From the NCBI RefSeq assembly GCF_000478985.1, contig NZ_AWXB01000040.1, positions 1-35,647 on the forward strand: DNA of 35,647 nucleotides, in the 5' to 3' direction. The translations under genes and the position numbers were made by a program. The notes beneath the pieces are model-generated. The model ran no database searches. It saw only the letters and a list, made by a program, of their open reading frames with translations, and was not told where the DNA came from. The stretch comes from Peptoniphilus sp. BV3C26 (GTDB lineage Bacteria > Bacillota > Clostridia > Tissierellales > Peptoniphilaceae). Shown here piece after piece: positions 17,260 to 25,293 of this stretch; the stretch's first letter is position 1, and each line of letters opens with the position of its first letter.

Positions 17260-18786
17260 TTATTTACTTTCTTTAAAGCTTAGGTTCCAAAGATTTTGTG
17301 CGTAAGTTGGTAAAAGTTCGAAACCTTCTATTGTATTTTTTATTCCAACAACAGTTTCTCCGTAGTGGATATACTTGTAAGGTTTATCTTTTATAGCAAG
17401 TTCTTGTGCCGCCTTATAGATTTCAGCTCTCTTATTTTCATCTGTGGTGTGAAGACCTTCTATAATAAGTTTATCCATTTCAGGATTTGTATAGGCACTG
17501 TAGTTTGGTCCTTGACCTGCTTTATTTGAATGGTAGGGTGAGAAAAATTCATAGTGAGTATCATGAGCTGAAGGACTCCAAGACATAATAAACATATCGT
17601 CTTCTTTTGCCTTTAAGGCTTCAACCATTGCACCCCATTCAAGTTTTACTATTTGAAGGTCAATTCCATATTCTTTCAGTTGTTCCTGCATCATTGCAGC
17701 AACATCATTTCTCTGTTGATTTTCATTTACATATATCTTTAAAAGTGTTCCCGGCTTTACTCCTGCCTCAGCAAAAAGCTCTTTTGCTTTTTCCTTATCT
17801 TGTTTTATAGGTTGAATTTGATCTGCAATGGAATATGAAAAGTTTGGATTTACAGGACTTGTAGCAAGTTTACCTACTCCCATAAAAACAGTGTTAAAAA
17901 TTGTTTCCATATCTAAGGCATAATCCATAGCCTCTCTTGCTTTTATATTGTCAAAAGGTGGTTTTGAAACGTTTAAAGAGATAAAATGCACTGAATTGTC
18001 AAGCCTTCTCATTAAACTTAAGTCCTTATTTTCTTCAACTTTTTTAATGTCATTAGGAGCAATTTGATATGCTATATCCACATTTCCACTCTCAAGCTCT
18101 ATAAGTCTTTGAGAAGCTTCTGGAACAACTCTTAAAACAATTTTGTCAATCTTAGGTGCTTCTTGCCAATAATTTTCATTTTTTGAAAGACTTATAGTGT
18201 CAAGTTTTGTCCAAGAATCAATTTTAAAGAGACCTGTTCCCATAGGTTCCTGAGCAAACTTTTCTCCCTTTGCTTCCACATCTTTTTGTTGAACTATTGC
18301 CCCAGATGGTCCTGCAAGAGCTTCCATAATAGTTGCATCAGCTTCCTTTAATTTAAATTTAAAGGTTTTATCGTCAATTTTTTCAAAAGAATTCCTATCT
18401 ATACTTTGAAATACATAGCCATATTGATCGCTTCCTGCAACTCTATCTAAAGAAAAAATAACATCGTCAACAGTTAAATCATCACCGTTTGAAAATTTTA
18501 CCCCATCTTTTATCTTTATAATAAAGGTTAAATCATCAGGTTTTTCTATGCTTTGAGCAAGGCAATTTACAATTTTATTATCTGCAGTTTTTGCAAGAAG
18601 ACCCTGAAAAATTTGCTTCATTACATTTTCAGAAAAATCATCATTATAACTAATAGGGTCAAGACTTGTTGCATCTGCAGCAACAGCTACATTTAAGGTC
18701 TTTTCATCTGTTTTTGATGAACCTGATGAACAGGCGCTTAAAATCATAGCCAAAGATAAAATAACTATAAATAATTTTTTTCTCAT
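17260..18786 (-). CDS. oppA: Oligopeptide-binding lipoprotein
   Basis: Extracellular substrate-binding protein (SBP family 5) of 508 aa. It has a lipoprotein signal: positive MRKK, hydrophobic core, and lipobox LSAC with Cys at about residue 19, then an SSGSSK spacer. Family motifs are DATSLDPISYNDDFSENVMK, VKFSNGDDLTVDDVIFSLDR and GTGLFKIDSW. The start is supported by AGGGGG, which overlaps the murA stop. It captures peptides for import by OppBCDF, which fits an organism living on peptides. Exact peptide preference is not deducible. Confidence 0.93.
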   Translation of the reverse strand: MRKKLFIVILSLAMILSACSSGSSKTDEKTLNVAVAADATSLDPISYNDDFSENVMKQIFQGLLAKTADNKIVNCLAQSIEKPDDLTFIIKIKDGVKFSNGDDLTVDDVIFSLDRVAGSDQYGYVFQSIDRNSFEKIDDKTFKFKLKEADATIMEALAGPSGAIVQQKDVEAKGEKFAQEPMGTGLFKIDSWTKLDTISLSKNENYWQEAPKIDKIVLRVVPEASQRLIELESGNVDIAYQIAPNDIKKVEENKDLSLMRRLDNSVHFISLNVSKPPFDNIKAREAMDYALDMETIFNTVFMGVGKLATSPVNPNFSYSIADQIQPIKQDKEKAKELFAEAGVKPGTLLKIYVNENQQRNDVAAMMQEQLKEYGIDLQIVKLEWGAMVEALKAKEDDMFIMSWSPSAHDTHYEFFSPYHSNKAGQGPNYSAYTNPEMDKLIIEGLHTTDENKRAEIYKAAQELAIKDKPYKYIHYGETVVGIKNTIEGFELLPTYAQNLWNLSFKESK

Positions 18787-18794
18787 ATTTCCCC

Positions 18795-20042
18795 CTAAAC
18801 TCTCTCTATTTGAGCTCCAAGAGCCCTGAACTTTTCTTCTATATTTTCGTAGCCCCTATCTATATGGAATATATCACAAATAGAAGTTTGCCCTTGACTT
18901 ACAAGGCCAGCTAAAATAAGGGCTGCTCCTCCTCTTAAATCAGTAGCTCTAACTTCTGCGCCTATTAATTCTTTTCCACCTTTTACAATGGCTTCTCTTC
19001 CTGTTAAGGAAATATCGGCGCCTAATTTTTTAAGCTCTTCAGCGTGCATAAATCTATTTTCAAAAACAGTTTCCCTTGTAACGGAAATTCCATCAGCACA
19101 AGTCATAAGACTCATAAATTGTGCCTGCATATCTGTAGGAAATCCCGGATAGGGTAAAGTTTTTATATTAAAGGGTTTTATATCTTTTCCTATAACCCTA
19201 ATGGACTCATCATACTCAATTACTTGACTTCCTGATTCAATAAGTTTTGCAATAATGGGCTTCATATGACTGGGAATACAATTTTCCACCAAAACATCTC
19301 CGCCGGTAATAGCTGCTGCCACCATAAAGGTTCCCGCTTCAATTCTATCGGGAATTATTTGGTGACTAGTTCCCTTTAAAGATTCAACCCCGACTATTCT
19401 TATAGAAGATGTGCCTGCCCCGTAAACTTTTGCTCCCATTTTTTTAAGAAAGCTTGCCAAGTCGACAATTTCCGGCTCCATTGCCGCATTTTCTATAATA
19501 GTTTCTCCTTCTGCAAGAACTGCCGCCATCATAATATTTTCAGTAGCTCCTACAGAGGGAAAGTCCAAATATAGGGTGTCTCCCTTTAATTTTTCCGCAC
19601 TGGCAGTTATATTTCCCGGTTCCTCCGTAATTTCAGCTCCTAAAGCCCTAAAACCCTTTAAGTGCAAGTCAATTGGTCTTGCTCCTATGGCACAACCTCC
19701 AGGAAGGGAATTTACAGTTTTTTTCATTCTGGCAAGAAGAGGACCCATTACTAAAAATGAAGCTCTCATCTTATTCATAAGTTGGTATTTAGTTTCATAG
19801 GAATTTATATTTTTTGCATTTATTTTAATTTTATTTAAGCCAATTTTTTCAACTTCTGCTCCCAATGAGGACAAGACTTCCATCATTATTTCTACATCTT
19901 TTAAGTTTGGAACATCTTCAAGAACAATATCTTCAGTGCCTAAAAGACAAGCTGCAAGTATGGGAAGAGCTGCGTTTTTCGCACCGCTTATGCGGACTTT
20001 TCCCCTTAGGGGTCCGCTTTTTTTAACAAGTATCTTTTCCAT
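18795..20042 (-). CDS. murA: UDP-N-acetylglucosamine 1-carboxyvinyltransferase
   Basis: MurA, 415 aa, full length. It transfers enolpyruvate from PEP to UDP-GlcNAc, the first committed step of peptidoglycan synthesis. It has GPLRGKVRISGAKNAALPIL at the N-terminus, the catalytic Cys in LPGGCAIGARPIDLHLKGF near residue 118 (Cys predicts normal fosfomycin sensitivity), PDRIEAGTFMVAAAITGG, PGFPTDMQAQFMSL and DLRGGAALILAGL. It lies only 8 bp upstream of oppA on the same strand, so it is apparently the promoter-proximal gene of the opp operon. Confidence 0.95.
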   Translation of the reverse strand: MEKILVKKSGPLRGKVRISGAKNAALPILAACLLGTEDIVLEDVPNLKDVEIMMEVLSSLGAEVEKIGLNKIKINAKNINSYETKYQLMNKMRASFLVMGPLLARMKKTVNSLPGGCAIGARPIDLHLKGFRALGAEITEEPGNITASAEKLKGDTLYLDFPSVGATENIMMAAVLAEGETIIENAAMEPEIVDLASFLKKMGAKVYGAGTSSIRIVGVESLKGTSHQIIPDRIEAGTFMVAAAITGGDVLVENCIPSHMKPIIAKLIESGSQVIEYDESIRVIGKDIKPFNIKTLPYPGFPTDMQAQFMSLMTCADGISVTRETVFENRFMHAEELKKLGADISLTGREAIVKGGKELIGAEVRATDLRGGAALILAGLVSQGQTSICDIFHIDRGYENIEEKFRALGAQIERV

Positions 20043-20068
20043 TAATCTCTCCTAAATTAGTTATACTT

Positions 20069-20097
20069 ATTATATCATAGGCAATATAAAATTAGAA
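20069..20097 (-). promoter_or_regulatory. Probable promoter of murA-opp
   Basis: On the minus strand TATAAT (20069-20074) is preceded, 17 bp upstream, by a weak -35 TTCTAA (20092-20097). It lies about 27 bp before the murA start. Confidence 0.45.
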
Positions 20098-20111
20098 ACT
20101 TAGGAATTTTC

Positions 20112-20144
20112 TTTAAAATAAAAGAGACGAAATCTCGTCTCTTT
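20112..20144 (-). terminator. Terminator of the hydrogenase operon
   Basis: Perfect 10-bp stem AAAGAGACGA (20121-20130) / TCGTCTCTTT (20135-20144) with a 4-nt loop, followed on the minus strand by TTTTATTTTA. The stem begins immediately after the hydA stop codon. Confidence 0.88.
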
Positions 20145-21881
20145 TTAAATTTTTTCTCTTGGTACATATGTTGTATGAAGAAGTTCATGAGCTCTTTCCC
20201 CATAGGGCTTGCCTAAATATGTTTCGTATATTTCTTTTATCATAGGATTTTCATGAGCTTTTCTTATTTTTTTATTCCTATCTATTTCATAGAGAGCTTC
20301 CTGTCTTTTTAAGAGAATCTCACTATGTCCATGATGATAAGGTTGACCGCCTCCACCTATACAGCCTCCAGGACAAGCCATTATTTCTATTGCGTCAAAT
20401 TTATACTTTTTGCTTTTTATTCCTTCCAATAATTTTCTTGCATTTCCAAGACCATGGGCAATTCCAATTTTTAAATTCAAGTCTCCTATGTTAATTTCAG
20501 CTTCTCTTATTCCCTTTAAGCCTCTTAATTCTTGAAATTCAATCTTTCCTAAACTTTGTCCGCTTAACCATTCGCCGGCTGTTCTCACTGCTGCTTCTAT
20601 TACTCCTCCTGTTGTGCCGAAAATTGTTCCAGCTCCTGATGATTGGCCCATTAAATTATCAAAATTTCCTTCTTCCAAATTGTTAAAATCTATGCCGAAT
20701 AATTTTATCATCCTTCCCAGTTCTCTTGTGGAAAGAACATAATCTACATCTCTTAATTCTTTTGTGCCTAACTCATCCCTTGCCGCTTCAGCTTTTTTTG
20801 CAGTGCAGGGCATAATTGAAACCATAACTATATCTTTAGCAGGTATCCCAGTCTTGTTTGAATAATAAGTTTTTACCATAGTTCCCATCATAATTTGAGG
20901 AGATTTGCAAGTTGAAGGAATATCCAACATTTCAGGAAAATTCATTTCTATAAATCTGACCCAAGCAGGACAGCATGAAGTTAGCATTGGAAGAGTCTTG
21001 TTATTTTTTATTCTATCTACCAATTCACTTGCTTCTTCTATTACTGTTAAATCTGCGGAAAAATCCGTATCAAATATTACATCAAAACCTAATTTTCTAA
21101 GGGCTGTAACAAGTTTTCCAGTTGTTACCTTTCCCGGCTCCATATTAAACAGCTCTCCTAAAGCAACTCTTATTGCCGGTGCCACTTGAACTACCACATG
21201 TTTTTTAGGATTTCTTATAGCATCAAAAACTTTTTGCGTAGCATCTATTTCTACTAAGGCTCCTGTGGGACAAACTGCCACACATTGACCACAAAAAGTA
21301 CATGAACTTTCTCCCAAGGGAATGTTAAACGCCGGTGCCACTATGGCGTTAAATCCCCTGTTAAGACCGCTTAAAGTTCCTACCGTTTGAACTTCATTAC
21401 ACATAGTTTCACAGCGTCTGCACATTACACATTTGTTGGGATTTCTAAAAATAGAGTTTGATGAAGAATCTATGTGATGTTGCATTCTTTCACCCTTATA
21501 AGCAATTTCTCTTATGCCCATTTTTTCCGCAAGAGCTTGAAGCTCGCAGTTTAAATTTTTAGGACAAACCAAACAATCTTTAGGGTGATTGGAAAGTAGC
21601 AATTCCAAATTTATTTTTCTTGCCTGAACCGCCCTTGGTGTGTCTGTTCTTATTACCATACCTTCAGTTATTTCTTCTGAACAAGCTGTACATAACTTGG
21701 GCCTTCCCTCAACTTCAACCATACATATTCTGCAGCTTGAAGGTTTATTTTCATAATTGAAATTGTCAAGTTTCATATGGCAAAGAGTTGGAATATCAAC
21801 CCCTATTTGTCGTGCAGCCTCAAGGATTGTAGTCCCCTCACTTACTTTTAATTTTTTATCATTAATTACACAATTTACCAT
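20145..21881 (-). CDS. hydA: [FeFe]-hydrogenase catalytic subunit
   Basis: HydA of 578 aa. The N-terminal [2Fe-2S] domain has Cys near residues 34, 50, 53 and 64-67. The His-Cys [4Fe-4S] motif is HPKDCLVC...C (99-112). Two ferredoxin clusters follow: CVMCRRCETMC (151-161) and CTFCGQCVAVC (194-204). The H-cluster motifs are complete: TSCCPAW (301-307), IMPCTAKK (357-363) and MACPGGCIGGGGQP in the C-terminal third. The small-subunit-like tail is present. Downstream of hydC and hydB it forms the soluble trimeric NAD- and ferredoxin-linked (bifurcating type) hydrogenase. The H-cluster maturases HydEFG are not in this window. It would dispose of fermentation electrons as H2. Confidence 0.95.
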   Translation of the reverse strand: MVNCVINDKKLKVSEGTTILEAARQIGVDIPTLCHMKLDNFNYENKPSSCRICMVEVEGRPKLCTACSEEITEGMVIRTDTPRAVQARKINLELLLSNHPKDCLVCPKNLNCELQALAEKMGIREIAYKGERMQHHIDSSSNSIFRNPNKCVMCRRCETMCNEVQTVGTLSGLNRGFNAIVAPAFNIPLGESSCTFCGQCVAVCPTGALVEIDATQKVFDAIRNPKKHVVVQVAPAIRVALGELFNMEPGKVTTGKLVTALRKLGFDVIFDTDFSADLTVIEEASELVDRIKNNKTLPMLTSCCPAWVRFIEMNFPEMLDIPSTCKSPQIMMGTMVKTYYSNKTGIPAKDIVMVSIMPCTAKKAEAARDELGTKELRDVDYVLSTRELGRMIKLFGIDFNNLEEGNFDNLMGQSSGAGTIFGTTGGVIEAAVRTAGEWLSGQSLGKIEFQELRGLKGIREAEINIGDLNLKIGIAHGLGNARKLLEGIKSKKYKFDAIEIMACPGGCIGGGGQPYHHGHSEILLKRQEALYEIDRNKKIRKAHENPMIKEIYETYLGKPYGERAHELLHTTYVPREKI

Positions 21882-21890
21882 ATTCCACCT

Positions 21891-23660
21891 CTATTTCGGT
21901 TCAACAACTGCATTAACGGGACAAACTTTAAAACAAGTTCCGCAAGATATACATTTTTCTTCGTCAATTTCGTGCTTTTCTTTTACTTGTCCCTTTATAC
22001 AACTAATAGGACATTCCTTAGCACACCTGTGACAACCTATACATTTGGCCTTATTTATGGTGTAAGTTTTTTTAACTTCATGCCTTGCATATTTCAAATA
22101 CTCGTCCGGGAAATATTTAATAGTTGATAAAATTGGATTTGGTGCTGTCTGTCCAAGACCGCAAGCAGCAGTATCGATGATATTATGGCAAAGGTCCTTT
22201 ATCTTTATAAGATCTTCCTCGCAAGATTTTTGCTCTAAAAGTTTTTTAAGCATTTCCAAAAGCCTTTTAGTTCCCAAACGACATGGAGTACATTTACCGC
22301 AGGATTCATCTTGAGTAAATTCAAGATAAAACTTTGCAATTTCCACCATATCATTGTCTTCATCCATGACAATTAAGCCTCCGGACCCCATCATTGCACC
22401 GATTGCCTTTAAATTTTCATAATCTATAGGTGTGTCTAAATTTTCTTTTGTAATCATTCCCCCTGAAGGTCCGCCGATTTGTACCGCCTTAAATTTTTTG
22501 CCATTGGGAATTCCTCCACCTATGTCATAAACTATTTCACGAATTGTAATTCCCATAGGGACTTCTACAAGACCTACATTATTAACTTTGCCTGCCAGGG
22601 CAAAAACTTTCGTTCCCTTGGAATTTTCCGTACCCATGGAAGCGTACCATTCCCAGCCATTTAAAATAATCTTAGGTATGTTTGCATAAGTTTCAACGTT
22701 ATTAACCGTTGTAGGCTTGGACATATAGCCCTTTACACTGGGAAAAGGAGGTTTTCTTGTAGGTTCCCCTCTTTTACCCTCAACAGAATGAATAAGAGCA
22801 GTTTCTTCTCCACAAACAAAAGCTCCTGCACCATAACGGATTTCTATATCAAAATTAAACTTACTGTTAAAAATATTTTTTCCTAAAAATCCAAATTCCC
22901 TTGCCTGATTTATTGCAGTTTTAAGTCTATGTATAGCAAGGGGATACTCAGCTCTTATATATACAACTCCATAATTTGCCCCTGTGGCATAACCACCTAT
23001 GGTCATAGCTTCAATAATAGAATTGGGGTCCCCTTCCAAGATGCTTCTGTCCATAAAAGCTCCCGGATCTCCTTCATCAGCATTACAGAAAATATATTTT
23101 TCCTTGCTCGGAGTATTATATGTATTTTGCCATTTAATGCCCGTTGGGAATCCTCCGCCCCCTCTACCTCTAAGACCTGATTTTTTTATTACATCTATAA
23201 CCTCTTGAGGAGTCATCTCAGTTAAAACTTTATACAAAGCTTGATAGCCGTCATAAGAAATATAATCTTCTATATTTTCAGGATCAATCTTTCCACAATT
23301 TTTAAGAGCTACACGAGTTTGCTTTTCATAGAAACTCATATTATGTTGGTTGGAAATAGCCTCTCCATTTTTAGGATTTTTGTAGAGAAGTCTTTCAATA
23401 GGTCTCCCGTGAATTATATGTTCAACTACAATTTCATTTACATCTTCCGGCTTTACATGAGTATAAAAAACATTGTCCGGCTCAACTTTTACAATGGGAC
23501 CTTCGCCGCAAAAGCCGAAACAACCTGTTATAATAGCTTCCACATCACGAATCTTATAGTGGTCCAAAGCCTTATCAAAATTTTCTTTTATTAAATCACT
23601 TCTTGCAGAAACGCAACCCGTTCCCTTGCAAATAAGTATCTGCAACCTTAAATTATTCAT
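21891..23660 (-). CDS. hydB: NuoF-like NADH-binding subunit of the trimeric hydrogenase
   Basis: HydB of 589 aa. The ATG at 23660 follows GAGGTGG and overlaps the end of the upstream gene by 8 bp. Domains in order: a thioredoxin-like [2Fe-2S] domain (CKGTGCVSARS, then CFGFCGEGPIV); the FMN/NADH-binding NuoF core (GLRGRGGGGFPTGIKW, CNADEGDPGAFMDRSI, GAGAFVCGEETALIHSVEG); the N3-type cluster ESCGKCTPCRLGTKRL; and two C-terminal [4Fe-4S] clusters (CIGCHRCAKECPISC, CISCGTCFKVCPVNAV). This full set is typical of HydB in bifurcating HydABC, where flavin connects NADH to the hydrogenase and ferredoxin. Confidence 0.95.
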   Translation of the reverse strand: MNNLRLQILICKGTGCVSARSDLIKENFDKALDHYKIRDVEAIITGCFGFCGEGPIVKVEPDNVFYTHVKPEDVNEIVVEHIIHGRPIERLLYKNPKNGEAISNQHNMSFYEKQTRVALKNCGKIDPENIEDYISYDGYQALYKVLTEMTPQEVIDVIKKSGLRGRGGGGFPTGIKWQNTYNTPSKEKYIFCNADEGDPGAFMDRSILEGDPNSIIEAMTIGGYATGANYGVVYIRAEYPLAIHRLKTAINQAREFGFLGKNIFNSKFNFDIEIRYGAGAFVCGEETALIHSVEGKRGEPTRKPPFPSVKGYMSKPTTVNNVETYANIPKIILNGWEWYASMGTENSKGTKVFALAGKVNNVGLVEVPMGITIREIVYDIGGGIPNGKKFKAVQIGGPSGGMITKENLDTPIDYENLKAIGAMMGSGGLIVMDEDNDMVEIAKFYLEFTQDESCGKCTPCRLGTKRLLEMLKKLLEQKSCEEDLIKIKDLCHNIIDTAACGLGQTAPNPILSTIKYFPDEYLKYARHEVKKTYTINKAKCIGCHRCAKECPISCIKGQVKEKHEIDEEKCISCGTCFKVCPVNAVVEPK

Positions 23661-24042
23661 GAGCCACCTCGTCTGCATATTCAAGAGTTTGGTTTTTCAT
23701 TGAAGCAACCTTTAAAATAAAATTCTTAATAGAATCAGTTTTTAAAGAATTGCACTTTACATTGGCACAAACATTAAAATTAATTTCTACATTGAATTTT
23801 TCCTTTTGATTGGGGTCATCTTTAAATAAAAATCTGCAATTTCTCAAGCCATGGCTGCTAACAAAAGTCTTTAATTCATTAAAAAGCTTTTGAATTTCAG
23901 CATACTTTTCACTTTCATTTCCTGTTATAAAAATCTCTATAACATCATCCCTATGTAAATCTCCTAAATCTCTTAATATAGTTTTGTCATGCCTTGATTC
24001 TTTTATTGCAATAAGTTTTTCCAATGAATCTATTTTAGCCAT
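23653..24042 (-). CDS. Unrecognised small protein inside the hydrogenase operon
   Basis: A 129-aa soluble protein with a strong ribosome binding site (GGGAGG). It lies between hydC (22 bp gap) and hydB (8 bp overlap), so it is translated with them. Many hydrogenase operons carry an extra small ferredoxin-like or histidine-kinase-like gene here. This one has only three Cys (NCRF, NVCANVKC) and lacks the C-x(10-12)-C...C-x3-C layout of a [2Fe-2S] thioredoxin-like domain. The mix of alternating strands and helices (DVIEIFITG, KFNVEINFNVCANV) could be a degenerate version. Function not assigned. Confidence 0.7.
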   Translation of the reverse strand: MAKIDSLEKLIAIKESRHDKTILRDLGDLHRDDVIEIFITGNESEKYAEIQKLFNELKTFVSSHGLRNCRFLFKDDPNQKEKFNVEINFNVCANVKCNSLKTDSIKNFILKVASMKNQTLEYADEVAHE

Positions 24043-24064
24043 ATAAACCTCCCATTTTGCGAAA

Positions 24065-24571
24065 TCAACTTTCTTCTTCCTTAGCTTCTTGTCTGTGAGT
24101 TTTTATAATCTCCTTTACATCTTCCGCCTTAACATGGCCGTATATCTTGTTATTTACACGAACAACAGGTCCTATGCCACAAGCACCCACGCATCTTATA
24201 GAATTTACATTAAAAAGACCATCCTCACTTAAACCATCAAGATCAACCTTTAGCTCTTGTCTAAAAGCATCCATAATTTCCTGACTTCCCTTTACAAAAC
24301 AAGCAGTGCCCAAGCAAACATCAACTTTAAATTTCCCCATCTTTCTCTCATTGAAAAAGGAATAAAAAGTCACTATGCCGTTTATTCTGCTGGCAGGTAA
24401 ATTTGTAAGCCTTGCAATATAAACTTGAAGCTCCGGAGGTAAATATCCAAAAATGTCCTGAGCATAATGAAGAATGCTTATAATATTGTTCTCCTTGTTT
24501 TCAAAAGTGTCTATGTAGTCTTTCAAACTCTTTAAAAGAGCATTGTCAAGACCGATAGTTTTTAACTTCAT
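24065..24571 (-). CDS. hydC: NuoE-like [2Fe-2S] subunit of the trimeric hydrogenase
   Basis: HydC of 168 aa. ATG at 24571 follows GAGGTGATAG; a longer in-frame extension upstream would overlap the -10 box and is rejected. The helical N-terminus (NIISILHYAQDIFGYLPPEL) and RINGIVTFYSFF are NuoE hallmarks. The four cluster ligands are CLGTAC (C-x4-C) and RCVGACGIGP (C-x3-C). It is the first gene of hydC-orf-hydB-hydA and carries electrons between HydB flavin and the complex. Confidence 0.94.
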   Translation of the reverse strand: MKLKTIGLDNALLKSLKDYIDTFENKENNIISILHYAQDIFGYLPPELQVYIARLTNLPASRINGIVTFYSFFNERKMGKFKVDVCLGTACFVKGSQEIMDAFRQELKVDLDGLSEDGLFNVNSIRCVGACGIGPVVRVNNKIYGHVKAEDVKEIIKTHRQEAKEEES

Positions 24572-24589
24572 AACTATCACCTCTTCTTT

Positions 24590-24618
24590 ATTGTACCTCA
24601 ATGAAAATGTTTTATCAA
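24590..24618 (-). promoter_or_regulatory. Promoter of the hydrogenase operon
   Basis: On the minus strand TTGATA (24613-24618) and TACAAT (24590-24595) are exactly 17 bp apart. The predicted start near 24583 leaves a leader of only about 12 nt that is almost all ribosome binding site. Confidence 0.7.
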
Positions 24619-24631
24619 AAAAAATATTCAA

Positions 24632-24975
24632 TTAATAAAAATATGCGTTTTTATAATTATTAATTATATTTTTTGTTATTTTATAATTTATTTGTAAATT
24701 TCCTTATTTTTTTAAATTTGTAATTGTAATTGATAGTTGTTTTTAGTTATGACTTTTTATTTTTCTATTTGCTTTGAATTTTATTGAAAATGTTTTCTTT
24801 CATTTTTGATAATCAAAACTTTTTATCATAGTCCTTACATACTCTATGGTAGAAGAACAAATTCAATATTTTTTATAATTTATTTTTTACGCTTCACGTA
24901 GAGCATTTTATTTTAAATTTTTTCAATTTATATTTTCTTTATAATTTTTCTTTTTCATTTTTTATTTTGTTTATT
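24632..24975. other. AT-rich intergenic stretch without genes
   Basis: Very T-rich on the plus strand, no supported ORF. From about 24900 it resembles the T-rich run that precedes repeat copy 1 (61-170), so it probably belongs to the dispersed repeat unit. Nothing else was recognised. Confidence 0.6.
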
Positions 24976-24989
24976 TCGCCTTCGTCGCC

Positions 24990-25096
24990 GGACCAATAGC
25001 AGATATTTGCAGCCAAATCAAAGATTTGGGTAAATAGTTGCATGAGACCTACCACGATTTTTTTCAAAAATCGGGTTAGGGCTTCAAAGTTGGTCC
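24990..25096. repeat. Folded non-coding dispersed repeat, copy 2
   Basis: Nearly identical to 185-290. Outer inverted ends are GGACCAA (24990-24996) and TTGGTCC (25090-25096), with the same two inner hairpins; the long hairpin pairs 25046-25062 with 25066-25082. The differences from copy 1 are few and mostly outside the stems or compatible with pairing. Confidence 0.8.
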
Positions 25097-25148
25097 CTAC
25101 AAAGATTGTAAGCCTTTTGTGAGCATGTAGGGACCGGTTTACCGGTCC
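25092..25148. repeat. Inverted repeat plus GGACCGGT palindrome linked to repeat copy 2
   Basis: GGTCCCTACA (25092-25101) is inverted as TGTAGGGACC (25126-25135). The latter runs into a perfect palindrome GGACCGGT-TT-ACCGGTCC (25131-25148), also seen at 2-20. In copy 1 the palindrome lies on the other side of the folded element, which suggests the units occur as an alternating array in this genome. Confidence 0.65.
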
Positions 25149-25203
25149 GTGTGCCTATGGTGGGAGAAAAAACATTGCATTTTTTATCAACTACTTTCTA
25201 AAC

Positions 25204-25246
25204 AAAAATACCCTCCTTACTTTTACCAAGTAAAGAGGGTATTTTT
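25204..25246. terminator. Bidirectional terminator
   Basis: AAAAATACCCTC (25204-25215) pairs with GAGGGTATTTTT (25235-25246), with an inner ACTT/AAGT pairing. T runs occur on both strands. On the minus strand it follows the stalk-domain frame by about 50 bp. Confidence 0.75.
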
Positions 25247-25293
25247 AATCTTAAAAAGTTTTAATTAGTTTTTGTTTTATTTATAGGTTGAAT

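Noticed and set aside
24808-24832. Fur-box-like inverted sequence (TGATAATCA ... TTTTTATCA)
   Set aside because: It is imperfect, in extremely AT-rich DNA and about 240 bp from the nearest start, so chance is likely.
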